Source: Streptomyces sp. HUAS YS2 (GTDB lineage Bacteria > Actinomycetota > Actinomycetes > Streptomycetales > Streptomycetaceae). From it: DNA of 64,000 bases. Below, one piece after another: positions 16,119-25,417 of the stretch. A model generated the notes under the pieces. The model was not told the DNA's origin. It ran no database searches and saw nothing but the letters and a program-made list of their open reading frames with translations. The stretch is taken from assembly GCF_033343995.1 (NCBI RefSeq), contig NZ_CP137573.1, positions 6,171,001 to 6,235,000 on the forward strand, read 5' to 3'. Numbering within the stretch: position 1 is the first letter of the stretch; every line of letters starts with the position of its first letter. A program made the position numbers and the translations under genes.

Positions 16119-17246
16119 GTGCGCCCGGCTACAGCGACGGCAGCGGCCGTCACCACCCTGATCGGTGTCGGCGCGGCCGTGTACGCGGTCGGCCGGTACG
16201 CCAGTGACGCGGCCCTCAACCCGCCGCCCGGCCGGCCCCTGCCCGGCGACCCCAGACTCACCGTCCACGCCACGGGCCCGGGCCGGATCACCCTGACCCG
16301 CAGCCTCGCCGCGCTCCGCCCCGGCACGTACGGCATCGAGGGCACCGACGTGCACGCCGTCGTCGGCCCCGTGCTCGACCACGTCCCGCACACCGCCGAC
16401 ACCGTCGTGCGCCGGCTCGAACGGGTCGAACAGGGCACGCTGCAGACCGGCGCCAAGGTCCGGCTCACCCCGCAGCTGCACGCCGGGACCCCGCTCAGCG
16501 CCCTCGGCGTCGAGTACCAGGACGTCGAGATCCCCGGCGAGCTGGGCACCCTGCCCGCCTGGCACGTGGCCGGGCCCCGCTCCACCTGGGTGATCACCCT
16601 GCACGGCCTCGGCACCACCCGGCAGCACCCCCTCAATCTGCTGCCCTTCCTGCGCCGGCACCAGATCCCCGTCCTCATGCCTGCCTATCGCGGCGACCCG
16701 GGCGCCCCCAGCTCCCCGGACGGCCTCGGGCACCTCGGCGAATCGGAGTGGCGCGACGTCGACGCGGCCATCCGGCACGCGGTCCGGCACGGCGCCCAGA
16801 AGGTCGTCCTGCACGGCTGGTCCACCGGCGCCACCATGGCCCTGCACGCCGCCGTCGGCTCCGGACTGCGCGAGCGCGTCGCCGGCCTCGTGCTCGACTC
16901 CCCGGTCCTCGACCAGGAGGCCACCCTGCGCGCCCTCGCCGCCGCCCGCCGCACCCCCGCCCCGCTGCTGCCGCTCGCCGTCCGCGCCGCGCGCAGCAGG
17001 AGCGGACTGCACGGCGAGCCGCTCCAGGAGTCCACCGACCCGCAGGCCCTGCGGGTGCCGGCGCTCCTGTTCCACGGGCCCGACGACACCCTCGCGCCCT
17101 GGGAGCCGTCCCGCGAACTCGCGGCGCTCCGCCCGGACCTGGTCACCCTCAGGAGCGTCCCGCACGCCCCGCACGCGGCCATGTGGAACGCCGACCCGAC
17201 CCGCTACGAAGAGGCTCTGCGCCGCTTCCTCATCCCCCTGCTCTAG
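16119..17246 (+). CDS. Membrane-anchored alpha/beta hydrolase
   Basis: This protein of about 375 aa starts with a signal-anchor (AAAVTTLIGVGAAVYAVG). A body of some 90 residues precedes the alpha/beta hydrolase fold: oxyanion HGLG in ITLHGLGTT, nucleophile elbow GWSTG in LHGWSTGATMA, acid in HGPDDTLAP and catalytic His in HAPHAAMW. Peptidase- or esterase-like activity at the outer face of the membrane is likely, substrate unknown. GTG 16119 was chosen for a GGA ribosome site and because the helix follows directly; the frame is open to 15990, so a longer form is possible. Confidence 0.75.
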   Translation: MRPATATAAAVTTLIGVGAAVYAVGRYASDAALNPPPGRPLPGDPRLTVHATGPGRITLTRSLAALRPGTYGIEGTDVHAVVGPVLDHVPHTADTVVRRLERVEQGTLQTGAKVRLTPQLHAGTPLSALGVEYQDVEIPGELGTLPAWHVAGPRSTWVITLHGLGTTRQHPLNLLPFLRRHQIPVLMPAYRGDPGAPSSPDGLGHLGESEWRDVDAAIRHAVRHGAQKVVLHGWSTGATMALHAAVGSGLRERVAGLVLDSPVLDQEATLRALAAARRTPAPLLPLAVRAARSRSGLHGEPLQESTDPQALRVPALLFHGPDDTLAPWEPSRELAALRPDLVTLRSVPHAPHAAMWNADPTRYEEALRRFLIPLL

Positions 17247-17312
17247 GGGCCGCCGCGGACGGCCGCGGGATTCCGATTGGGCTTTCGGGCCGTCAGCGGG
17301 AAGACTGCCCCC

Positions 17313-18749
17313 GTGACGTCTCGAAAGCCTGATGAGCAATTGGCGCGCAACTCCAGACTCCGACTCGTCCGTCCGCGGGCCTTCGCCACCGCCCGACGGG
17401 CCGTGACGACCCGCCGGACCCGGCCGGCGCCGCGGCCGCCCGAGGGCACCCCGCCCCGCCAGGAACTGGCCCGCCAGGCGCGGACCGTCCTCGGCGACGC
17501 CGTCCGGATCGCCCGCTGGGCCTCCGTCGCACGGACCCCCGAAGCACTCCCGGCCCGGGAACGGGCCGCCGCCGAACTCGACCTGACGCCGGACCAGATC
17601 CGGGCCGGCTGGGACCGCGCCCGGCTCGCCGGGCTCGTCGAGCTGCACGGCGACACCGCCCGCCCCGGCTGGCGGCTGCACGCCTGGGACCGCGACGACT
17701 CCGCCGTGCTGCGCGGCTGGGTCGCGCTCTTCGACGCCTGGTCGCTCGTGCACCCCGCCCCCGAGGACGTCGCCCCCGGCGCCGTCGCGGAGGTCGTCGA
17801 AGCCGTCCCGCAGTTGCTCTCCCTCCTCCAGCTGTCCGCCGGGCCCGTGCTCGTCCCGGCGCTGCTCGACCTGCTCCGGCAGCGCGTCGAGGAACTGCGC
17901 GAGGAACGCTGCGAGGTGCCCGCCCCGGACACCGCCGCCGACCCCGCGGAGCCGGCCGCCGCGACCGACGCACTCGCGACCGAGGGGCTCGCGACCGAGG
18001 GGCTCGCGACCGAGGCACTCGCCGCCGAGGCGCTCGCACCGCTGCTCGGCTGGGCCCTGGAGGGCCTCGCCGCCGTCGGCGCGCTCACCCTCGGCGAGGG
18101 CCAGGCCACCCTCACCCCGCTCGGCAACTGGGCGGTCTGGGTCAAGCTGGAGCAGATCTGCGTCGCCGCGCAGAGCCCCGCCGGCAACATCGAGCAGTCC
18201 GCCGAGGACATGCTGCGCGGCTGCGCCCGGCTCACCCCCGGCCCGGCCCGCGCCGAGTACCGCGCCTGGCTCGCCGCCCGCACGCTCGGCAGCGCCGTCA
18301 CCGAACTGCTCGCCGTCGCCCGTGGCGAGGACGCCCTGCTGCGCGGGCTCGCCTTCGAGGCGCTCCGCGTCGTCGGCGCCCCCGCCGAGGCGGAGGTGCG
18401 CGCCGCCGCCGAGGAGCCCTCGCTGCGCCCGTACGCACTGCTCTGGCTCGCCGAGTACGACGGCGCCGACCCGGACGACGCCCAGGACGTGCTCACCCGC
18501 GAGGAGGCGACCTGGCTCTGGGTGGACACCGCGGCCGCCGTCGCCGACCACGGCGAGAGCACCCTGCTGGTCCGCCACCTCGAATCCGCCGTGCAGGGCA
18601 CCGTCCCCGCCCTGCTCGACGAGGTCCGGGCGGTCGGCCACCCGCGCACCGTGCAGGTCCTGGTCGCGCTCGCCGCGGCGCACCCCGATCCCGCCCTCGC
18701 CAAGGCGGTCCGGCGGGCGGCCTTCCAGGTCCACACCGGCGGCGCCTGA
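17313..18749 (+). CDS. Unknown protein with winged-helix-like N-terminus and HEAT-like C-terminus
   Basis: This 478-aa protein of unknown function is predicted soluble and mostly helical. Residues 55-145 resemble a winged helix (ARTPEALPARERAAAELDLTPDQIR, then RLAGLVELHGD). A variable Ala/Glu-rich linker near residues 215-245 contains the five-residue repeat LATEG. The C-terminal 170 residues look like stacked helical pairs (HEAT-like). GTG 17313 follows GGGAAG. It lies 66 bp after the hydrolase gene and could be cotranscribed. I do not recognise a named family. Confidence 0.7.
   Translation: MTSRKPDEQLARNSRLRLVRPRAFATARRAVTTRRTRPAPRPPEGTPPRQELARQARTVLGDAVRIARWASVARTPEALPARERAAAELDLTPDQIRAGWDRARLAGLVELHGDTARPGWRLHAWDRDDSAVLRGWVALFDAWSLVHPAPEDVAPGAVAEVVEAVPQLLSLLQLSAGPVLVPALLDLLRQRVEELREERCEVPAPDTAADPAEPAAATDALATEGLATEGLATEALAAEALAPLLGWALEGLAAVGALTLGEGQATLTPLGNWAVWVKLEQICVAAQSPAGNIEQSAEDMLRGCARLTPGPARAEYRAWLAARTLGSAVTELLAVARGEDALLRGLAFEALRVVGAPAEAEVRAAAEEPSLRPYALLWLAEYDGADPDDAQDVLTREEATWLWVDTAAAVADHGESTLLVRHLESAVQGTVPALLDEVRAVGHPRTVQVLVALAAAHPDPALAKAVRRAAFQVHTGGA
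17971..18030 (+). repeat. 15-bp in-frame tandem repeat, four units
   Basis: Units CACTCGCGACCGAGG, GGCTCGCGACCGAGG (two identical copies) and CACTCGCCGCCGAGG follow each other inside the unknown helical protein, encoding LATEG-like pentapeptides. The unit length preserves the frame, so copy number could vary between strains. Confidence 0.85.
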
Positions 18750-18762
18750 CCGCCCGCTCCGG

Positions 18763-19164
18763 CTACTCCGCGGTGCCGGGGGCGTACGTGCCGAAGCTCC
18801 ACACGTTGCCCTCGGTGTCCCGGGCCATGTAGTCCCGGGCGCCGTACTCCTGGTCCGTCGGCGGCATCACGATCTCGGCGCCGTGGGCCACCGCCCGCGC
18901 ATGGTGTTCGTCCACGTCGTCCACGTGGACGAACACGCCGGCCGGCCCGGCCCCGGCCATCAGCTTGTCGAACTCGCTGCCCGTCCCTCTGCTCCCGAGC
19001 ATCACCATCCCGTTCCCGTACGAGAGCTCGGCGTGCAGCACCCGGCCGTCCTCGCCCTCGTACACGGCGGTCTCGGTGAAGCCGAACCCCTCCGTGAGCA
19101 GCTTGATCGCGGCCTTCGCGTCGTCGTAGGTCAGGGTCGGACAGATATGGGGCGCCTCGGCCAT
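18763..19164 (-). CDS. VOC/glyoxalase-fold protein
   Basis: This 133-aa vicinal-oxygen-chelate protein resembles the PhnB/YdfO-like single-chain type. It shows ICPTLTYDDAKAAIKLL at the start, VFVHVDDVDEHHARAVAHGAEI in the middle and YGARDYMARDTEGNVWSFGTY at the end, the usual order for these dimeric proteins. Possible metal ligands include the final Glu and a central His. ATG 19164 has AAGGAG 8 nt upstream. It may act in small-molecule resistance or metabolism; the substrate cannot be told. It converges on the upstream gene with a 13-bp gap. Confidence 0.82.
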   Translation of the reverse strand: MAEAPHICPTLTYDDAKAAIKLLTEGFGFTETAVYEGEDGRVLHAELSYGNGMVMLGSRGTGSEFDKLMAGAGPAGVFVHVDDVDEHHARAVAHGAEIVMPPTDQEYGARDYMARDTEGNVWSFGTYAPGTAE

Positions 19165-19271
19165 CCCGATCACTCCTTCTCGCTCGATCGACTCGCCGGA
19201 ATGTGATCTGGCTCTCAGTCTGGCAGCCGCCACCGACAACGCGCCCAATCCGCGCCGGAATCGACGGCGGC

Positions 19272-20162
19272 TCAGCGGAAGGTGTTGCAGCGCGCCATGT
19301 CTCCGGTCGTGTAGCCGGTGTAGAACCACTGCTGCCGCTGCGCCGCCGACCCGTGCGTCCAGCTCTCCGGCGTCACCCGCCCCTGGAACCGCTCCTGGAT
19401 CCGGTCGTCGCCCACCGCGGCCGCCGCGTCCAGGCCGTCCCGGATATCGGCGTCGGTCAGCCGCGTCAGCAGAGGCCGCCCGGTCCGCTCGGTCGGCGTG
19501 GTCGTCGCGTGCCGCGCCCACACGCCCGCGTAGCAGTCCGCCTGCAGCTCCACCCGTACCGCGTTGGAGTTCGCGCCGGTCCGCCCGTCCTGCGAGCGGC
19601 TCAGCGTCCCCATCAGGTTCTGCACGTGGTGCCCGTACTCGTGCGCCACCACGTACGCCTGCGCGAACGGGCCGCCACCGGCGCCGAACCTGGTCCGCAG
19701 CTCCTCGAAGAACCCCAGGTCGAGATAGACCTGCCGGTCGCCCGGGCAGTAGAACGGCCCGACCGCCGAACTCGCCGCGCCGCACGCCGTCCCCACCCGG
19801 TCCGTGAACATGACCGTGCGCGCCGGCCCGTACCGCCCGCCCCGCCGCGCGTACTCGGCGCCCCAGTAGTCCTGGACGCTGTTGACGACCGCGACGATCC
19901 GGCAGTCCTCGCGGGTGTTCGCGTCCGCGCCGGTCCGGCACTGCCGGTCCACCTGGGCCGCCGAGGACGCCGTCGCCACCGGGTCCTCGCCCCCGGACGA
20001 CAGTCCCAGCTGCTCGGGGCCCACGCCGAAGAGGACGCCGAGGATCAGGGCGATGAGGCCGATGACGCCGCCGCCGACCGTGGCCTTCCCGCCCGGGATC
20101 CGGCCGCCCCGGGCGTCCCGCACCTCCGAGGTGTCCAGGTCGGCGTCGTCGTCGAACTGCAT
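19272..20162 (-). CDS. YpfJ-type neutral zinc metallopeptidase
   Basis: This 296-aa member of the putative neutral zinc metallopeptidase family has a cytoplasmic head, one transmembrane segment (about residues 30-48) and an extracytoplasmic domain. The zinc site is HEYGHHVQN near residue 171, followed by ELQADCYAGVWA, whose Glu/Asp probably completes the site. Four Cys (QCRTG, EDCRIV, ACGAAS, YCPGD) suggest disulfides outside the cell. The start MQFDDDADLD is typical of the family. Biological substrates are not known to me. Confidence 0.85.
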   Translation of the reverse strand: MQFDDDADLDTSEVRDARGGRIPGGKATVGGGVIGLIALILGVLFGVGPEQLGLSSGGEDPVATASSAAQVDRQCRTGADANTREDCRIVAVVNSVQDYWGAEYARRGGRYGPARTVMFTDRVGTACGAASSAVGPFYCPGDRQVYLDLGFFEELRTRFGAGGGPFAQAYVVAHEYGHHVQNLMGTLSRSQDGRTGANSNAVRVELQADCYAGVWARHATTTPTERTGRPLLTRLTDADIRDGLDAAAAVGDDRIQERFQGRVTPESWTHGSAAQRQQWFYTGYTTGDMARCNTFR

Positions 20163-20303
20163 GGGCCCACACCCTCCGCGTCACTGCCGCGGCAGGGGCC
20201 GCCGCCCTGCGCCGAGTATCGATCACTCGCACATGGTTCGCCCCTTTTGTCGGATGTGAGGAGGGCGACCCCCGGGCACGGAAAATCAGTTGCATGCGCC
20301 CGT

Positions 20304-20309
20304 TAGACT
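20304..20309 (+). promoter_or_regulatory. -10 element TAGACT upstream of the ABC-F gene
   Basis: TAGACT is followed by six bases and then an ATG at 20316, the spacing seen in leaderless streptomycete transcripts. No convincing -35 box is present. Confidence 0.45.
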
Positions 20310-20315
20310 GGCCTC

Positions 20316-20339
20316 ATGGCCATTCTCCCCGCGCATTAG
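20316..20339 (+). CDS. Candidate leaderless 7-aa leader peptide
   Basis: ATG GCC ATT CTC CCC GCG CAT TAG encodes MAILPAH and would start exactly where transcription is predicted to begin. A GACGGCG/CGCCGTC pair (20339-20345 with 20372-20378) follows, between the mini-ORF and the ABC-F start at 20400. This is the arrangement of ribosome-mediated attenuators that control antibiotic-resistance ABC-F genes. It is a prediction from layout only. Confidence 0.35.
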   Translation: MAILPAH

Positions 20340-20399
20340 ACGGCGTCGAAGCCCGCAGCGCCCGTCCTTCCGCCGTCCATACCGCCCTGGAGTCTGTCC

Positions 20400-21998
<1,599 letters not shown>

Positions 21999-22320
21999 TC
22001 ATCTCCGTAGGGATCATTCGGCTCATCGGTGATCCGTCATCTGAGTGAGAACGTCTGGTACCGGGGCGCGACGCCGTGCGGAATCCTTCCGTCGGGCGGC
22101 GCGCCCCGTCTCTTCGGGCGGCACGGCCCTGACCTGGCACTTCCGTCGTGAGCGCGGCCTGGAGGCGCCATGGACACGACCGGAATCCAGAATTCCGGTC
22201 GTGGCGACCCCTTCCCTGGACGCGAAGGTCGTGTCACGGACCTTGTCGAATGGGTGGCCAGGACGTCCGGGAGGGGTGATCATGAGAAGTCCAGAGCGCA
22301 CTTCCCATGAGGAGGCACGG
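21999..22320. other. Intergenic region before gbn: GATC cluster and hairpin
   Basis: These 322 bases carry GATC at 21997, 22012, 22031 and 22277, and a 12-bp perfect inverted repeat at 22175-22203. A second possible start for gbn, ATG 22282, preceded by GGGAGGGG, lies at the 3' end. Otherwise no gene is seen. Confidence 0.6.
22175..22203. repeat. 12-bp perfect inverted repeat upstream of gbn
   Basis: CACGACCGGAAT (22175-22186) pairs with ATTCCGGTCGTG (22192-22203) across a 5-nt loop. It may terminate readthrough from the ABC-F gene or be an operator for gbn, 118 bp before its start. Confidence 0.65.
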
Positions 22321-22542
22321 GTGGCCGAGACTCTGAAGAAGGGCAGCCGGGTGACCGGCGCCGCGCGCGACAAGCTCGCGGCAGACCTGAAGAAGAAGTA
22401 CGACTCCGGTGCGAGCATCCGGGCGCTGGCCGAAGAGACCGGCCGCTCCTACGGATTCGTCCACCGGATGCTCAGTGAGTCCGGAGTGACGTTGCGCGGA
22501 CGTGGCGGAGCGACACGAGGCAAGAAGGCAGCCTCGGCCTGA
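22321..22542 (+). CDS. gbn: GATC-binding nucleoid-associated protein Gbn
   Basis: This 73-aa basic protein begins with a Lys-rich N-terminal segment (AETLKKGSRVTGAARDKLAADLKKKYDSG). A helix-turn-helix (SIRALAEETGRSYGFVHRMLSESG) follows, then the basic tail RGRGGATRGKKAASA. Size and gene neighbourhood (ABC-F before, enoyl-CoA hydratase after) match the streptomycete nucleoid protein Gbn, which I recall as binding GATC-centred sites genome-wide. GTG 22321 has GAGGAGG just upstream; ATG 22282 with its own strong ribosome site would add 13 residues. GATC sites in its own upstream region suggest autoregulation. Confidence 0.8.
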   Translation: MAETLKKGSRVTGAARDKLAADLKKKYDSGASIRALAEETGRSYGFVHRMLSESGVTLRGRGGATRGKKAASA

Positions 22543-22584
22543 CGCCGGGGCGCGGCTCGTCCGGACCACCGGTTCCGACGGTTG

Positions 22585-22616
22585 CCACCCGGTCGACCGA
22601 GGGGTCGACCGGGTGG
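22585..22616 (+). terminator. 14-bp perfect hairpin after gbn
   Basis: CCACCCGGTCGACC (22585-22598) pairs exactly with 22603-22616 over a GAGG loop, 42 bp after the gbn stop. It lies before the next gene's promoter and is a clear transcription terminator. Confidence 0.8.
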
Positions 22617-22685
22617 TTACTGTGCAGTAGCTTAGCTTGGGCACCGTAACGCCGAGCTGTGCTGCACCCGAACCGGAGGGGCCTC

Positions 22686-23492
22686 ATGACTTCGTCCGAC
22701 TCTGTCGACTCCGTCCACGTCATCGACAAGGACGGCGTACGACTCACCGTCGAGGACGCCGTTGCCACGGTGACCCTGACCAATCCCACCAAGCGCAACG
22801 CCCAGTCTCCCGCTCTGTGGCGGGCGTTGACGGAAGCGGGTCGGTCGCTGCCGGGCAGCGTGCGGGTCGTCGTGCTGCGCGGCGAGGGCAAGTCCTTCTC
22901 CGCGGGCCTCGACCGGCAGGCGTTCACGCCCGAGGGCTTCGACGGCGAGCCGTCCTTCCTCGACCTGGCGCGCGGCGGAGACGCGGAGCTGGACGCCGTC
23001 ATCGCCGAGTACCAGGAGGCGTTCACCTGGTGGCGCCGCAGCGACCTCGTGTCGATCGCGGCCGTCCAGGGCCATGCGATCGGCGCCGGCTTCCAGCTCG
23101 CCCTCGCCTGCGACCTGCGGGTCGTCGCCGAGGACGTGCAGTTCGCCATGCGTGAGACGAGCCTGGGCCTGGTCCCGGACCTCACCGGCACGCACCCCCT
23201 CGTCTCGCTGGTCGGCTACGCCCGCGCGCTGGAGATCTGCGCGACGGGCCGCTTCGTCCACGCCGACGAGGCGGAGCGCATCGGCCTCGCCAACATCGCC
23301 GTGCCCGCCGGTGAACTCGACGCGACGGTACGGGACTTGAGCGCCGCGCTGCTCGCCGCGCCGCGCGACGCGGTCATCGAGACCAAGGCCCTGCTCCAGG
23401 GCGTCTCCGGCCGCTCCTACGAGGACCAGCGCGTAGCCGAACGCGCCGCCCAGGCCCGCCGCCTGCGAGACCTCGCAGGCCTCGGCGACTAG
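22686..23492 (+). CDS. Enoyl-CoA hydratase/isomerase
   Basis: This 268-aa crotonase-fold protein has TNPTKRNAQSP at the start of the fold. GEGKSFSAGLD is the first oxyanion loop and VQGHAIGAGFQLALACDLRV the second. MRETSLGLVPDLTGTHPLVSLVG covers the active-site helix: the hydratase Glu is at RETSLG, but the second Glu of typical hydratases is replaced around PDLTGT, so isomerase or another crotonase activity is possible. ATG 22686 has GGAGGGG 4 nt upstream; an earlier in-frame start at 22659 is less likely. Confidence 0.85.
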   Translation: MTSSDSVDSVHVIDKDGVRLTVEDAVATVTLTNPTKRNAQSPALWRALTEAGRSLPGSVRVVVLRGEGKSFSAGLDRQAFTPEGFDGEPSFLDLARGGDAELDAVIAEYQEAFTWWRRSDLVSIAAVQGHAIGAGFQLALACDLRVVAEDVQFAMRETSLGLVPDLTGTHPLVSLVGYARALEICATGRFVHADEAERIGLANIAVPAGELDATVRDLSAALLAAPRDAVIETKALLQGVSGRSYEDQRVAERAAQARRLRDLAGLGD

Positions 23493-23537
23493 CGCGCGAG
23501 CGCGCGCGGCGCGACCGCCGCCGCACCCCACCACCGT

Positions 23538-23640
23538 GTGGGCAGTCGTCCCGTTGTGCCCACCCTCCCCCAAGCTCTCGGCTTCGCTCGAGCAGGGGGG
23601 ACCCCCATCGCCCCAGCGGAACGAATGCCCACAACGTGGG
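23538..23640. repeat. Intergenic repeat element, copy 2 (compound hairpin)
   Basis: The first part is GTGGGCA (23538-23544) with TGCCCAC (23557-23563). Next comes CCCCCAAGCTCTCGGCTTCG, a run of six G then ACCCCCA, and it ends in GCGGAACGAATGCCCACAAC. I recognise the central block as one of the most frequently repeated intergenic sequences in streptomycetes. It lies between convergent genes and shares its outer arms with the element at 4770-4940. Confidence 0.75.
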
Positions 23641-23664
23641 GGAGGGAGGCGGCCGCGCCGCGCC

Positions 23665-24261
23665 CTAGCGGATGTCCGTCACCAGGACCGTGACCGGGAC
23701 GTCGTGGTTCGGGGCCTCCGCCGCCCGGGCCTCCCGGGCCACGTCCGACGTGCGGCGGGTCGAGGTCACGACGACCTCCACCCGGACGTGGTCGTGGCCC
23801 CGGCGTACGGCCGTGACCGTCACCGGGTCTCCCTCGGGTGGCGCAGTCGGTGCCGGGGAATCCGGGACCTCGTCCAGCAGGGACGTCACCCGCAGGTCCA
23901 CCTCCACGACCGGGAGCCCCAGGCGGTCCCGGGCCGCGGCGAACAGCGCCTCCCGTACCGCCTCCGCGAGCCCCGGCAGCGGCCGGTCCGCCGTCGCCGC
24001 GAACTCCGCCCTGATCCGCAGCCGGCCCGGCGGCAGCCCGCCCGGCGGTACGGGGAAGGGCGCGGCGGCCTCCTCGGCCGCGAGCTCCACCCGCAGCGCC
24101 CCCGGCGCCACGCCCCGTACCTCCGCGGCCGCCTGCCGCAGCACCTCCCGCGCCGCCTGCTCCGCAACCCATGTGCCGTCCGCCGCGAAGCCGAGCGGCA
24201 GCGCCCGGCCCCAGGCCGGGCGTCCGCGGAGCGTCGGGGCGCGTCCCTCAGCCGTCGTCAT
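23665..24261 (-). CDS. Asp23/Gls24-related protein, divergent from the envelope-stress operon
   Basis: This 198-aa soluble protein has no named motif that I can assign. Residues 40-135 show the alternation VRGVAPGALRVEL, RIRAEFAATADRPLPGLAEAVREALFAAARDRLGLPVVEVDLRVTSL, which resembles an Asp23/Gls24 domain (beta-hairpin, long helix, beta strand). The last 60 residues form a second possible repeat (VTVTAVRRGHDHVRVEVVV). Divergence from the Asp23 operon, with 94 bp between starts, supports a related envelope role. Confidence 0.65.
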   Translation of the reverse strand: MTTAEGRAPTLRGRPAWGRALPLGFAADGTWVAEQAAREVLRQAAAEVRGVAPGALRVELAAEEAAAPFPVPPGGLPPGRLRIRAEFAATADRPLPGLAEAVREALFAAARDRLGLPVVEVDLRVTSLLDEVPDSPAPTAPPEGDPVTVTAVRRGHDHVRVEVVVTSTRRTSDVAREARAAEAPNHDVPVTVLVTDIR

Positions 24262-24355
24262 AGGGCCCAGCCTGCCGCATCCTTGGCGCGCGATTGGGGA
24301 AGCGCACTTAGTGTGGTCAGCGGAGCCCATTTCCGCACGGAAGGGACGAATGGTG

Positions 24356-24844
24356 ATGACCAGTACCCCACAGACCGACGAGACGTCCGCGACCGAGCCC
24401 CAGGCCTCGACGCGTCGCACCTCGGTGACCAAACGTGGCGGAGGCGATCCCGGGGCCCGCGGCCGGACCACGATCGCCGACGGCGTGGTCGAGAAGATCG
24501 CCGGACTGGCCGCCCGGGACGTCGACGGCGTCCACGCCATGGGCAGCGGCCTGTCCCGAACCTTCGGGGCCGTACGCGAACGCGTGCCGGGTGGCGGAGG
24601 CAAGACCTCCGGCGTGACGCGCGGCGTGAAGGCCGAGGTCGGCGAGGTGCAGACCGCCCTCGACCTGGAGATCGTCGTCGACTACGGCGTCTCCATCGCG
24701 GACGTCGCCCGCGACGTCCGCGAGAACGTGGTCGCCGCCGTCGAGCGGATGACCGGCCTGGAGGTCGTCGAGGTCAACATCGCCGTGAGCGATGTGAAGC
24801 TGCCGGAGGAAGAGGAAGAAGAGTCGGAGACGCGGCTCCAGTAG
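24356..24844 (+). CDS. Asp23/Gls24 family envelope stress protein
   Basis: This protein of about 162 aa has a disordered Thr/Arg/Gly-rich N-terminus. The Asp23 core follows: RTTIADGVVEKIAGLAARDVDGVHAMG, then VTRGVKAEVGEVQTALDLEIVVDYGVSIADVARDVRENVVAAVERMTGLEVVEVNIAVSDV. The end is acidic (six Glu in a row). Family members polymerise at the cytoplasmic face of the membrane via AmaP. ATG 24356 or GTG 24353 suit the AAGGGA ribosome site better than ATG 24350. It is the first gene of a five-gene operon. Confidence 0.87.
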   Translation: MTSTPQTDETSATEPQASTRRTSVTKRGGGDPGARGRTTIADGVVEKIAGLAARDVDGVHAMGSGLSRTFGAVRERVPGGGGKTSGVTRGVKAEVGEVQTALDLEIVVDYGVSIADVARDVRENVVAAVERMTGLEVVEVNIAVSDVKLPEEEEEESETRLQ

Positions 24845-24871
24845 CCACGTCCCCGGCGGAAGGAGCTCAGC

Positions 24872-25063
24872 ATGAGCATGGCGGTGGCCGGCATGTTGGC
24901 CGGCATGGCCCTCGGTTTCGCCGGGTACTTCGGCGGCTTCGGGGCGTTCCTGCTGGTCGCGGCCCTGGGGGCGGTCGGCTTCGTGGCCGGCCGGTTCCTC
25001 GACGGCGACCTCGAACCCGGCGACCTCTTCCGGGGTCGCGAGCGCGGCGACAGGCGGAGGTGA
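24872..25063 (+). CDS. Small glycine-rich membrane protein of the Asp23 operon
   Basis: This 63-aa protein has one or two Gly/Ala-rich transmembrane helices (residues 3-42, MAVAGMLAGMALGFAGYFGGF) and a basic C-terminal tail RGRERGDRRR. It resembles the short DUF2273-like membrane proteins that accompany Asp23/AmaP genes. AAGGAG lies 7 nt before the start. A role as membrane partner of the Asp23 layer is inferred from position. Confidence 0.8.
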   Translation: MSMAVAGMLAGMALGFAGYFGGFGAFLLVAALGAVGFVAGRFLDGDLEPGDLFRGRERGDRRR

Positions 25064-25069
25064 CCATCG

Positions 25070-25417
25070 GTGGCCAGAGACCCGGTCACCGCCGCCGAAC
25101 GGGGGGAGACCACGATCGCCGACCGCGTCGTGGCGAAGATCGCCGCGCAGGCCGCGCGCGAGGCCCTGGTGCGCGTACCCAGGGGCGGTCACAAACCGCA
25201 CGCCACGGTCGTGGTGCACCGTGACGTCGCGCACGTCTCCGTCACCCTCGAACTCGACTACCCCTCCGACATCGGCCGCCAGTGCGGCGCGGTCCGCAGC
25301 CGGGTCACCGAACGTGTGACGACCCTGGCCGGCATGGAGGTGCCCGAGGTGGCCGTCCAGGTCGAGCGGCTGCACTCCCCGCACGCCGGCCACGAGGCAC
25401 GGGGGAGGCTGCGATGA
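25070..25417 (+). CDS. Second Asp23/Gls24 family protein
   Basis: This 115-aa minimal Asp23 domain starts GETTIADRVVAKIAAQAAREA and ends TERVTTLAGMEVPEVAVQVERL. It lacks the acidic tail of the first Asp23 protein and carries a basic C-terminus. GTG 25070 is preceded by GGAGG and lies 6 nt after the previous stop. Two different Asp23 paralogues in one operon suggest a hetero-polymer under the membrane. Confidence 0.83.
   Translation: MARDPVTAAERGETTIADRVVAKIAAQAAREALVRVPRGGHKPHATVVVHRDVAHVSVTLELDYPSDIGRQCGAVRSRVTERVTTLAGMEVPEVAVQVERLHSPHAGHEARGRLR

Noticed and set aside
17971..18030. CRISPR-like array
   Set aside because: Units are directly adjacent 15-mers in frame in a gene, with no spacers.
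15991..18734. A long minus-strand frame antisense to the hydrolase and the HEAT-like gene
   Set aside because: Gly/Asp/Arg-rich shadow translation without domains; the plus strand has consistent codon use, starts and motifs.
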